Shown here piece after piece: positions 25,950-33,135 of a DNA stretch of 64,000 nt. Positions within the stretch are counted from its first letter, which is position 1. Each line of letters starts with the position of its first letter. The DNA comes from Pyrinomonas methylaliphatogenes. GTDB taxonomy: Bacteria > Acidobacteriota > Blastocatellia > Pyrinomonadales > Pyrinomonadaceae. The notes under the pieces are model-generated. The model was not told where the DNA came from. It did no database searches and was given only the letters and a program-made list of their open reading frames with translations. The stretch covers positions 251,001 to 315,000 of the forward strand of contig NZ_CBXV010000008.1 in assembly GCF_000820845.2 (NCBI RefSeq), in the 5' to 3' direction. The position numbers and the translations under genes were made by a program.

Positions 25950-26477
25950 TCACCCTTCACCTTCCGTCTGAACTCGCCGAGCCGCGGCCAACTCTTCGGC
26001 CCGTTTGAACTCCTCCGCCAGATCGATCTCCAAATTGGCTTTGACGATCAGACCGAACGGGATGCTGATTTGGCCGCGCACCCGATCGTCGAAGGTGACG
26101 GCATCGCCTTCGACGCCGACGATTCGACCGCGAAAGTTTCGCTGCCCTTCGATCGCCTCGCGCGTTCGCACTCGCGCGGCGCGCCCGGCGAATCGCACAT
26201 AATCTTCGCGCTTGTAAAGCCCCCGTTCAAGTCCGGGCGAGGAGACTTCGAGCACGTAAGAAGAGGGGATGAAATCCTCAACGTCGAGTATCGTCCCGAC
26301 GTGCTCGCTCACCACAGAACAATCTTCGTGCGTGACGCCTTCCGGCTTATCGATGAAGATGCGCACAAGGCGCCGTCGCGCGCCGACGACCTCGACGTGA
26401 ACCAACTCAAGCCCGTAATCGGCGACGACGTGCTCGGCGATGGCGCGGACCCTTTCTTCGATCGTCAGATTGCTCAT
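25950..26477 (-). CDS. rimP: Ribosome maturation factor RimP
   Basis: RimP assists 30S assembly. The 175 residues match the family: ELVHVEVVGARRRLVRIFIDKPEGVTHEDCSVVSEHVGTILD, then YVLEVSSPGLERGLYKREDY with the conserved SPGL-R loop, and a C-terminal SH3-like part (GRIVGVEGDAVTFDD). It is the first gene of the rimP-nusA-infB-rbfA-nrnA group. GGGGATGATCC precedes the ATG. A promoter and an intrinsic terminator lie in the leader just upstream. Confidence 0.95.
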   Translation of the reverse strand: MSNLTIEERVRAIAEHVVADYGLELVHVEVVGARRRLVRIFIDKPEGVTHEDCSVVSEHVGTILDVEDFIPSSYVLEVSSPGLERGLYKREDYVRFAGRAARVRTREAIEGQRNFRGRIVGVEGDAVTFDDRVRGQISIPFGLIVKANLEIDLAEEFKRAEELAAARRVQTEGEG

Positions 26478-26498
26478 GGATCATCCCCGCTTGTACAA

Positions 26499-26522
26499 AA
26501 GAAAAAGTGGGTGCGAACCCAC
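26499..26522 (-). terminator. Leader terminator (attenuator) upstream of rimP-nusA-infB
   Basis: Reading the minus strand: GTGGGT (26522 side) TCGC loop ACCCAC, then TTTTTCTTTTG. The stem is 6 bp with a 4-base loop and ends about 30 bp before the rimP ATG. It lies downstream of the promoter at 26557-26585 and no gene precedes it on this strand, so it should gate the operon. Confidence 0.7.
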
Positions 26523-26556
26523 CGGACGAAACCGCCACGCTGCGAGCAAGCAGAAA

Positions 26557-26585
26557 ATTATACGGGAAAGTCCGAAGGCAAGCAA
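26557..26585 (-). promoter_or_regulatory. Promoter for rimP-nusA-infB operon
   Basis: On the minus strand TTGCTT (26585-26580), 17 bp, TATAAT (26562-26557). The predicted start is near 26549, giving a leader of about 70 nt that contains the terminator hairpin. Confidence 0.65.
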
Positions 26586-26680
26586 GATGCGAAATGGGGC
26601 GGGCGATGCGCGATCTTCGCCTCGCCTCTCGCCCGATTTGATGCTAACTTTTTTAGTCTCGATCGTCGAGGAAGCGACCG

Positions 26681-27784
26681 ATGCACGAGGAACTTTTAGA
26701 AAGAGAGAATAAAAGCGCTGAATTGATCGTGCGTTCACTCGATCCGCTTAACGCGGAACCTCCGCTCGATCTATTGCGTCGTTCTCACATCACCGCGAAT
26801 CGGCTCTTCTTCGTGCGCAACCACGCGCCCGTGCCGCAGATCGATCCGCGCTCTTACCGTTTACACGTCAACGGCCTAGTGCGACGCGAGCTACAGCTTT
26901 CGCTCGATGAATTGCGCCGCGAATTTCCCATCCGAACGATCGTCGCGACGCTGCAATGCGCCGGCAATCGAAGGCAAGAGTTGATGCGCTTCAAACCGAT
27001 CCCTGATGAGATCGAGTGGCATGCCGGAGCTATCGGGACGGCTGAATGGCGCGGCGTCAGTTTGCGCGATGTCTTACGCGCAGCCGAAGTCCTAGACGAA
27101 GCTCAGCACGTCGCCTTCCTCGGACTCGATCGTGTGCGCAAAAAAGATCTCGAGTTCGGTTTCGGTGGTTCGATTCCGCTCGAAAAAGCGCTCAGCCCAG
27201 AGGTCATCCTCGCCTTCGAGATGAACGGCGAACCGCTGCCGCCAGCACACGGTTTTCCGCTGCGCGTCGTCGTCCCCGGATACATCGGCGCGCGCAGCGT
27301 CAAGTGGCTGGGCCAGATCACGCTGCAAAAGACTCCGTCGGAAAACTATTTCCAGGCCCGCGCCTACAAGATCTTCGCACCTCACGTCACCGCCGAGACG
27401 GCCGATTGGGATCGGGGATTGACGCTTGGCGAACTTCCCATAAGCTCCGTCATCTGCTCGCCGCAAGATGGCAGTGAGGTGGAAGCTGGGCCACTGTCGA
27501 TCAAAGGCTACGCGCTATCGAGCGGCGGACGGAGCATCGAGCGCGTCGAAGTTTCGCTCGACGGCGGCGAATCGTGGACCATCGCCGAACTGGAGCCGGA
27601 ACGCGGGCGTTGGGCCTGGCGCTTCTGGGAAGCGACGCTCGTCGTCGACCGCGGCGAACGCGAAATCGTCGCCCGCGCTTGGGATTCCGCCGCCAATACG
27701 CAACCCGAAGAGGCGCGCCGCATCTGGAACTTCAAAGGTTATGTGAACAACGCTTGGCACCGCATTTGGGTCAAAGTGAAATAA
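26681..27784 (+). CDS. Sulfite oxidase family molybdopterin enzyme
   Basis: A 367-residue protein with the sulfite-oxidase fold. The N-terminal Mo-pterin domain has the catalytic Cys in VATLQCAGNRRQEL, HITANRLFFVRNHAPVP at its start, GVSLRDVL and HGFPLRVVVPGYIGARSVKWLG. The C-terminal immunoglobulin-like dimerisation domain follows (LPISSVICSPQDGSEV, VSLDGGESWTIAEL, WEATLVV, AWDSAANTQPE). No heme b5 domain, Tat signal or membrane anchor is visible, so a cytoplasmic enzyme with an unknown acceptor is likely unless the start is wrong. AGGAAG precedes the ATG. It may oxidise sulfite, but YedY-like or other substrates are possible. Confidence 0.88.
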   Translation: MHEELLERENKSAELIVRSLDPLNAEPPLDLLRRSHITANRLFFVRNHAPVPQIDPRSYRLHVNGLVRRELQLSLDELRREFPIRTIVATLQCAGNRRQELMRFKPIPDEIEWHAGAIGTAEWRGVSLRDVLRAAEVLDEAQHVAFLGLDRVRKKDLEFGFGGSIPLEKALSPEVILAFEMNGEPLPPAHGFPLRVVVPGYIGARSVKWLGQITLQKTPSENYFQARAYKIFAPHVTAETADWDRGLTLGELPISSVICSPQDGSEVEAGPLSIKGYALSSGGRSIERVEVSLDGGESWTIAELEPERGRWAWRFWEATLVVDRGEREIVARAWDSAANTQPEEARRIWNFKGYVNNAWHRIWVKVK

Positions 27785-27796
27785 CGGTTCGGCGCA

Positions 27797-27873
27797 GCGC
27801 GCGCCGTTCGATCGCTGCGTTTCAAGCGAAGGGGACGCTTCGGCCCAGGCCATCGAACGCGCGCCCGAAACGG
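27797..27873. terminator. Inverted repeats between convergent genes
   Basis: The convergent gap holds GTTCGAT (about 27807) against ATCGAAC (about 27862) flanked by GCGCGC runs, with an inner AAGCG/CGCTT hairpin. No T run follows on either strand. It may act as a weak bidirectional transcription barrier. Confidence 0.3.
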
Positions 27874-27883
27874 CCCGCAACTG

Positions 27884-29074
27884 CTACAACCCGACGATAA
27901 GGGCCGCCGCTTCTTCGATCCTTCGCGGATCGATCGCCGTCTTGAACGAAACGACGTTCGGCGGCAGCGCCGGCTGATCGCGACTTCCGCGAAGCTCCTC
28001 GCTCAGCGCGACGAGGAAATCTTTGAATCCGCACCGCGCATACTCTTCGAGGCGTGAAAGCAGCGCGCGTGGCGTCCAAAAGCCCAACACTTCGAGATAA
28101 ACGCGCCGCCCGCTCCCGTGCTTCAGGATGAAATCGGGCGCGAAGATCGCTTCGCCGACGTGGATCAATTCGGCAGTTGGTTCCAAGAACCAGTCTCGCT
28201 CGACTTTGGCCCAATCTGCGACCAACCGTTCTTTCAACTCATCGCCGAAACTCATCTCCGGCACGTAGTGCGAACGCAACCGATGCCGCGCGCCATCGAG
28301 TTCGTAGAAAGCGCGCCCACCTTCTTTGAGTTCGATCTCCGCGCTCATGCGCCACCCTTTGTGAAGAAGCAACGCGGGCAAGAAAGCGGCCATTTGCACG
28401 CCGTATTTCTGCGAACGATGGAAGAGCGAGACCGGTCCGTCCAGAACGATTTCGTATCCGCGTTCGGCATCGCCGCTGAGGCGATGGATCAGGCGATAGG
28501 CTTTGATCGTCCTGAAGAGCTCGCGATAGACGCTTGGGTCCTGCGCTTCGAGCGTCAAACGCATACGGACGCATCGATAGAGCAACGCTTGCGCCTGCGC
28601 CAGATTGTAGCGATCCCACAGTTCTCGCGGAGTTGGCTCATCGAAAGCCACCAGTCGCTGCCTTCCCTCCAAATCGGCATACAACCCTTCGCTCAACTCT
28701 TGCGCCGATCGTCCGATCGCGCGCGCGACCTCTCCGATGATCGCTTCGCGCGACTCTTCATCGAGCGCCGGCTGGCGCGCTCGCAGGAAGATCATCTGGC
28801 GCAATTGCGTGGGTTCGCAAGGGGCGCTCGTTTCAAAACGGCACCGGTCCAGAAGCAATTTCACCAGACCGCGCAAGATCCTGTAATGCGGCCCCGCCCC
28901 AACATACTCCTCAGCAGCTCGCTCGAGCTCCTCGCGCGTTCGCCCTTCGTGCGCGCGAAAGATCGCAATTAGGTGCGAGGCCTCCGCGATGCGCTCAGGA
29001 TCATCCGGCTTGATGTACCATGGGATCACCTTGTCGCCGCGCCGCCAGCTCAGGGCGAGATCAGCAGTCAACAT
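27884..29074 (-). CDS. DUF790 / Bax1-like nuclease
   Basis: 396 residues starting at MLTADLALSWRRGDKVIPWYI, which matches the N-terminus of DUF790 proteins. The archaeal member Bax1 is a structure-specific nuclease that partners the XPB helicase in nucleotide-excision-type repair. A PD-(D/E)XK-like core is plausible near the C-terminus (PDFILKHGSGRRVYLEVLGFW, where Asp, Glu and a basic residue line up). I chose ATG 29074 with GGAG eight bases upstream; the longer open frame from 29227 reads unlike the family. The XPB-like helicase gene is immediately upstream, as in archaea, so joint function is likely. Confidence 0.85.
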   Translation of the reverse strand: MLTADLALSWRRGDKVIPWYIKPDDPERIAEASHLIAIFRAHEGRTREELERAAEEYVGAGPHYRILRGLVKLLLDRCRFETSAPCEPTQLRQMIFLRARQPALDEESREAIIGEVARAIGRSAQELSEGLYADLEGRQRLVAFDEPTPRELWDRYNLAQAQALLYRCVRMRLTLEAQDPSVYRELFRTIKAYRLIHRLSGDAERGYEIVLDGPVSLFHRSQKYGVQMAAFLPALLLHKGWRMSAEIELKEGGRAFYELDGARHRLRSHYVPEMSFGDELKERLVADWAKVERDWFLEPTAELIHVGEAIFAPDFILKHGSGRRVYLEVLGFWTPRALLSRLEEYARCGFKDFLVALSEELRGSRDQPALPPNVVSFKTAIDPRRIEEAAALIVGL

Positions 29075-29189
29075 ATCTTCAGCTCCGCAAAAAAGAGCGC
29101 GCTCATCGCGAGGTCGAAATTCACTGATCCTTTTGCGGTCCAGCGCCGCCGACGAGAAGGCCCGGATCGGAACGAACCCGCCAGCGATC

Positions 29190-30611
29190 CTAACGCCCCG
29201 GCAGCCAATCGGCCCGCCAATCGTCATCTCGATGCCCCTGACGACGGCGGCTGATACTCTCTTCGGCGGTATCGCGCGAGACTACTTCATAAAGCACGGC
29301 CTCCTTGCCCGGACGCGGACGCAGTATCCGCCCGAGACGTTGAATGTGTTCGCGCGACGACCCGGAACCGGAGAGGACGATGGCGACCGATGCATCCGGG
29401 ATGTTAACGCCTTCGTTCAAGACCTTCGAAGTCGCGATCGCCGTCACGTCGCCGCGATTGAAGGCTTCGATCCACAACCGACGCTCTTTGACCGGCGTTT
29501 CATGCGTGATCGCCGGGATCAAGAAGCGCTCCGCGATGCGATAGACCATCTCATTCTCCGCCGTGAAGATGAGCACGCGATCGTTTCGGTGACGCCGAAG
29601 CAACTCGACCAAAGCGCGCAATTTGGCCTCCGTCCCCAACGCGATGCGCTTCGCCTCACGATAGGCAAGCATGGCGCGCCGTCCCCGCTCGCTGCGCGCG
29701 CTGGCGGCGACGAAACGATGCCAGCCTTCCAAACTCCCGAAGGCGATCCCTTCGCTCTCGAGGAATCCGCGCAGAATGGCGCGCTCGCGTTCATACTGCG
29801 CGCGCTCTTCCGCCGTCAGTTCGACATCGACGCGCACCAAACGATAATCCGCCAGATATTCGCCCGCGAGATGGCGCGCCTCTCGACGAAAAACCGTCGG
29901 ACCGATCAACCGGGCCAAAAGGCGTTCGGCCCCGTCGGATCTTTCGGGCGTCGCCGTCAAGCCCAAGCGGAACGGCGCGATCGCCATCTCCGCCGCATGG
30001 CGATACGCGCTCCCGGGCAGGTGATGACATTCATCGAAGATGAGAAAGCCGAAGCGATTGCCAAGCCGCTCCATGTGGCGGAAGGCTGAAGCGTAAGTCG
30101 TCACCGTCAGAGCGCCGACTTCGAAATAGCCGCCGCCGAGCAGCCCGATCTCCGCAGCGAAACTAGACGAAAGGATGTCGTACCACTGATTCATCAGATC
30201 TATCGTCGGGACGACGATGAGCGTCGAACGGCAAACGTCGGCGATGGCCAATTGCGCGACTAAACTCTTGCCGGCCCCCGTCGGCAACACGATCACGCCA
30301 CGCCGCCCGGCCCGCTTCCAAGCCGCGATGGCCTCGCGCTGATAGGGACGCGGTTCGACCGAGCTTTTCAATTCGAAGTTGAACTCGTCATAGGCGCGCG
30401 CCCGATCCAAGAACGGGACCTGTTGCCGATGCAGCTCCGTGATCGCTTCGCGATAAGCGAGCGCAGGGGCGCGCCAACGCGCCACACGCCGATCCCAAAC
30501 GAATGCCGAAGGGATCGCCGCATCGGCGGCTGCGCCATCGAGCAGAAGCGTCCCCGCCTCAAATCGGACGACGAGCGTCGCGCGCCGCGAATCGCCATAC
30601 TTTGTCGTCAT
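29190..30611 (-). CDS. XPB-like superfamily 2 DNA helicase
   Basis: 473 residues. XPB/Rad25-type helicases open DNA around lesions or promoters. Motifs in order are EPRPYQREAIAAW (Q-like), Walker A VLPTGAGKS, LIVVPTIDLMNQWYDIL, DEAD-type box FLIFDECHHL, TATPERSD, then the second RecA domain with LIFTAENEM, ATSKVLNEGVNIPDA and the QRLGRILRPRPG arginine-finger motif. A damage-recognition-like N-terminal part (about 1-85) precedes. It is followed on the same strand by the Bax1-like nuclease (gap 115 bp). No clear Shine-Dalgarno at ATG 30611. Confidence 0.92.
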   Translation of the reverse strand: MTTKYGDSRRATLVVRFEAGTLLLDGAAADAAIPSAFVWDRRVARWRAPALAYREAITELHRQQVPFLDRARAYDEFNFELKSSVEPRPYQREAIAAWKRAGRRGVIVLPTGAGKSLVAQLAIADVCRSTLIVVPTIDLMNQWYDILSSSFAAEIGLLGGGYFEVGALTVTTYASAFRHMERLGNRFGFLIFDECHHLPGSAYRHAAEMAIAPFRLGLTATPERSDGAERLLARLIGPTVFRREARHLAGEYLADYRLVRVDVELTAEERAQYERERAILRGFLESEGIAFGSLEGWHRFVAASARSERGRRAMLAYREAKRIALGTEAKLRALVELLRRHRNDRVLIFTAENEMVYRIAERFLIPAITHETPVKERRLWIEAFNRGDVTAIATSKVLNEGVNIPDASVAIVLSGSGSSREHIQRLGRILRPRPGKEAVLYEVVSRDTAEESISRRRQGHRDDDWRADWLPGR

Positions 30612-30743
30612 AAGTTTTTTCGCTAGCTTTGCTTCTGCTATATTAGCAACGAGTGTCGATCAGCGGTAACAACGCGCGAATCCTAAGGATCGCATCGAAT
30701 GGGCCGAAGCTTCCAAAGGCATTTCGCTTTTTCTCATTCTCCT

Positions 30744-31793
30744 ATGACTCATCGACCGCTCAGCCTATCGCTCCTGATCCTCGTCGCAAGTTGTATCACA
30801 CTGGCTCAGTCTGGCCGCAAGATCGCGGCTCAACAGCCAGAACAGAGATTCACCGTATGCTTTCTCAACAACGGCGATCGGATCACAGGCCACGCCATTT
30901 CCGTCTCAGCTGAACATGTGGCGATCGTGACCGAATACGCCGACACGGTCATCCTGCGCTCATCTTCCATCGCGCGCTGCGAAACTTCCGATGAGGGTCT
31001 GCGCGCGCAATTGATCGCGGCCAAAATCCTCTCTCCGCCGAACGGGAAAGAGGCGGTGAAAGCGCCGCCCAAAGCGATGCCGACGCCACAGCAAGCGGCG
31101 AACAGACCGAACAATTCGCCGCGATTCGGTTGGAAGAGATCGCTCGCCTTCAACTACACGCTCGCGCGCGGCAATGCGAACATCAGCGATCTTAACTTTT
31201 CCGGCAATTTCACCCGCACGGAGCGCGATAATCGCTTGATCTTCAGCGGCTTTCTGCGGCGCGGCGTCAAAAACGGGGCCGATTTCGCCAATCTCTTCAC
31301 CTCGACGATACGCTACGAACGCAATCTCGATCTGAATTCGATGCCGCTTCGCCAACTCTCCTTCTTCACCGAGACGGGCTACGAGCATGACGAGATGAGG
31401 CGACTGAACCATCGCATCGTTTGGAACGGCGGCCTGCTGGTCCCGATCGTGAAGACCGAGGCCGAGGAACTTGGCCTCGATCTGGGCGGCGGCATCACCC
31501 ACGAAGAGTACATGACGGGGCTCAAACGCACGCTCGGCGAAGGGGTCTTCAGGCTGACGAGCGAGCAGAAGGTGTTAGGCAACGCTCGGTTTCGTCAGCA
31601 ACTTTCCGCCTTCCCCGATTTCGCTGAACTCGGGCGCTACCGCTTCCAAGTTGACCTTTCGCTGCGCGCGCCGCTCTCGCGGATCCTCTCGCTCCGCATC
31701 GGCGCGCTCAATCGCTTCGATAATCGCCCGCAAGAGCAGAACGTCAAGCGCAACGATTTTTCGCTCATGAGCGGGCTGGCCGTCGAGTTCTAG
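30744..31793 (+). CDS. DUF481 outer-membrane beta-barrel-like protein
   Basis: 349 residues from MTHRPLSLSLLILVASC, a signal peptide (possible lipobox-like LVASC, though the run continues hydrophobically to AQSGRKIAAQ). A short SH3/Hfq-like N-terminal segment follows (FLNNGDRITGHAISVSAEHVAIVTEYADTVIL), then a Pro/Ala linker, then about 230 residues of alternating aromatic strands (SLAFNYTLARGNANISDLNFSGNF, LIFSGFLRRG, TIRYERNLDL) ending in AVEF, a C-terminal Phe as in outer-membrane barrels. This is the DUF481 (YdiY-like) layout. Function unknown; salt- or acid-inducible in enterobacteria. Confidence 0.85.
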   Translation: MTHRPLSLSLLILVASCITLAQSGRKIAAQQPEQRFTVCFLNNGDRITGHAISVSAEHVAIVTEYADTVILRSSSIARCETSDEGLRAQLIAAKILSPPNGKEAVKAPPKAMPTPQQAANRPNNSPRFGWKRSLAFNYTLARGNANISDLNFSGNFTRTERDNRLIFSGFLRRGVKNGADFANLFTSTIRYERNLDLNSMPLRQLSFFTETGYEHDEMRRLNHRIVWNGGLLVPIVKTEAEELGLDLGGGITHEEYMTGLKRTLGEGVFRLTSEQKVLGNARFRQQLSAFPDFAELGRYRFQVDLSLRAPLSRILSLRIGALNRFDNRPQEQNVKRNDFSLMSGLAVEF

Positions 31794-31916
31794 CGACCGA
31801 CGCCGGAGCCGATCGGCGCCGCCCCCGATAATTTTCCATCGCCACAGCGAACAACGCCCGCCCTCGGAACGTACATCGAAGTAGTGCTTCACACGCTGGA
31901 CGAAAGGGGCAAGGAG

Positions 31917-32168
31917 ATGGCAACCTACCGCAACCCGACCCGCATCGCTCCGCTCGAGGTCATCGAGCGCTTGCTCGAGCTTCGCGCTGAATCCGGCTCC
32001 CGGCCCATGCTCTTTATTCACTCTCCGACGGATCTAGCGATCACGCTTGACATCTACGGATTCGACGGCTATGCGCTAGAGCGCGAAACCGATTTCAATT
32101 GCGGCGGCTATCGCGCCCTGCTCATGCGGCGCGGCGCGCGTCTCGGCGATTTCGAAGCGACCCATTGA
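31917..32168 (+). CDS. Small hypothetical protein
   Basis: 83 residues from MATYRNPTRIAPLEVIERLL. No family is recognised. It has no signal peptide or long hydrophobic segment; composition is balanced (SRPMLFIHSPTDLAITLDIYGFDGYALERE), which speaks for a real folded protein. AAGGGGC and AAGGAG lie in front of the ATG at 31917. A longer frame opens at 31884. The next gene on the strand, hpt, is 154 bp away across repeat pair G. Confidence 0.55.
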   Translation: MATYRNPTRIAPLEVIERLLELRAESGSRPMLFIHSPTDLAITLDIYGFDGYALERETDFNCGGYRALLMRRGARLGDFEATH

Positions 32169-32177
32169 ACGGGGAGA

Positions 32178-32277
32178 GTTCGATCTCATTGACCTTATCG
32201 CCACAGACTCGATGAGAAAGCTCTTAGCGTTACCGCCCCGCGTTCGGTTTGATCTCATTGACCTTATCGCCACAGAC
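32178..32277. repeat. Paired direct repeat G (31 bp, offset 69)
   Basis: Bases 32178-32208 and 32247-32277 (GTT[C/T]GATCTCATTGACC, TTATCGCCACAGAC) differ once; the last 27 bp are identical. The insert is 38 bp (32209-32246). It begins 10 bp after the stop of the small gene at 32168. Confidence 0.94.
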
Positions 32278-32322
32278 GGCATAGTATCGGGAGAGATCGG
32301 TCTTTAGATCTTCGAAAGGGGA

Positions 32323-32895
32323 GTGGGCTCGAACTTGATCGCTTCCGCTGCCAATAGCTCATCAGAATTCAACAATTCGAAGCTGATACCGCTCTTCTCC
32401 GCCGAACAGATCCAAAATCGCATTCAGGAGATGGGAGCCGAGATCACGCGCGATTATGCTGGGCGCGAACCGCTGCTCGTCGGCGTTCTGAAAGGCGCCT
32501 GCGTCTTCATCAGCGATCTGATGCGCGCCATCGATCTGCCGCTGGCGGTCGATTTTATGGCCATCTCAAGCTACGGGAGCCAGATGCGCACTTCGGGCGA
32601 GGTGCGCATCATCAAGGATCTCGACACGCCGGTCGAAGGGCGCGACATCCTCGTCGTCGAGGATATCGTGGACACGGGTCTGACGCTCTCCTATCTGCTC
32701 GCCAGCCTTCACGCGCGCGGCGCGCGAAGCGTTAAACTGGCCGCACTGCTCGACAAATGGGAGAGGCGCGAGCGGCCCGTGCAGATCGATTATCTCGGTT
32801 TCAAGATCCCGGACGCTTTCGTCGTCGGCTACGGGCTCGATTACGCCGAACGTTACCGCAATCTGCCCTACATCGCCGTGTTGAAAGAGGATTGA
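32323..32895 (+). CDS. hpt: Hypoxanthine (guanine) phosphoribosyltransferase
   Basis: Salvages hypoxanthine/guanine to IMP/GMP with PRPP. The 190 residues contain PLLVGVLKGACVFISDLMRAI, the flexible-loop SSYGSQMRTSGEV, the PRPP motif ILVVEDIVDTGLTLSYL and FVVGYGLDYAERYRNLPYIAVL, all typical of the bacterial Hpt group. The start is a GTG at 32323 after AAGGGGA; an ATG-less N-terminal extension of about 20 Ser/Asn-rich residues precedes the core, so a later TTG start is possible. guaB, the other purine gene in the window, is 21 kb away. Confidence 0.94.
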   Translation: MGSNLIASAANSSSEFNNSKLIPLFSAEQIQNRIQEMGAEITRDYAGREPLLVGVLKGACVFISDLMRAIDLPLAVDFMAISSYGSQMRTSGEVRIIKDLDTPVEGRDILVVEDIVDTGLTLSYLLASLHARGARSVKLAALLDKWERRERPVQIDYLGFKIPDAFVVGYGLDYAERYRNLPYIAVLKED

Positions 32896-32931
32896 GAAGG
32901 AGTCTATCCATCCTGCGCCGAGACCGTGAGC

Positions 32932-32961
32932 TTGACAGCGCCTGCAGATCCAAGGTATAAG
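32932..32961 (+). promoter_or_regulatory. Promoter of the methyltransferase/MTHFR gene leader
   Basis: A consensus TTGACA (32932-32937), 18 bp, then TATAAG (32956-32961). The predicted start near 32968 would make a leader of about 165 nt that begins inside the first hairpin region. It is among the best promoter matches in the window. Confidence 0.65.
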
Positions 32962-33096
32962 CCACGTTTGACACGTGGTGATTTATGGCGACTTGCGGCC
33001 ACGTAAAATAAGCGGCTAAACAGCTCGGTGAAGCGCTCACCGTGAAACCATCGAAGTTTCATCGTGAAAGTCCCGCGTTGTTTAGCGCGGGATTTT
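32962..33096 (+). promoter_or_regulatory. Folded leader: candidate riboswitch or IS200/IS605-derived palindromic element
   Basis: Four hairpins in 130 bp: CCACGT-TTGAC-ACGTGG (32962-32978), CGGTGA-AGCGC-TCACCG (33026-33042), TGAAAC-CATCGAA-GTTTCA (33043-33061) and TCCCGCG-TTGTTTAG-CGCGGGA (33071-33092) with TTTTC after it. A second CCACGT at 32999-33004 can compete for ACGTGG, so two folds are possible. Position between a promoter and a methionine/folate gene suggests a cis-regulatory RNA ending in a terminator. The GTTTAG-looped end hairpin also resembles the right end of TnpB-type elements, so a non-autonomous remnant is the alternative. I could not match a known SAM, SAH, THF or cobalamin aptamer. 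Confidence 0.6.
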
Positions 33097-33135
33097 CAGT
33101 TTTAAAGAGCGCTTCGGAGCGATGAAGAGGTGAGC

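Noticed and set aside
27075-27477. Second frames inside the sulfite-oxidase gene
   Set aside because: They overlap a well-conserved enzyme completely and have no domain.
32962-33096. SAM-I, cobalamin or THF riboswitch
   Set aside because: None of the core consensus words of these aptamers could be aligned; only the position and the hairpins fit a riboswitch in general.
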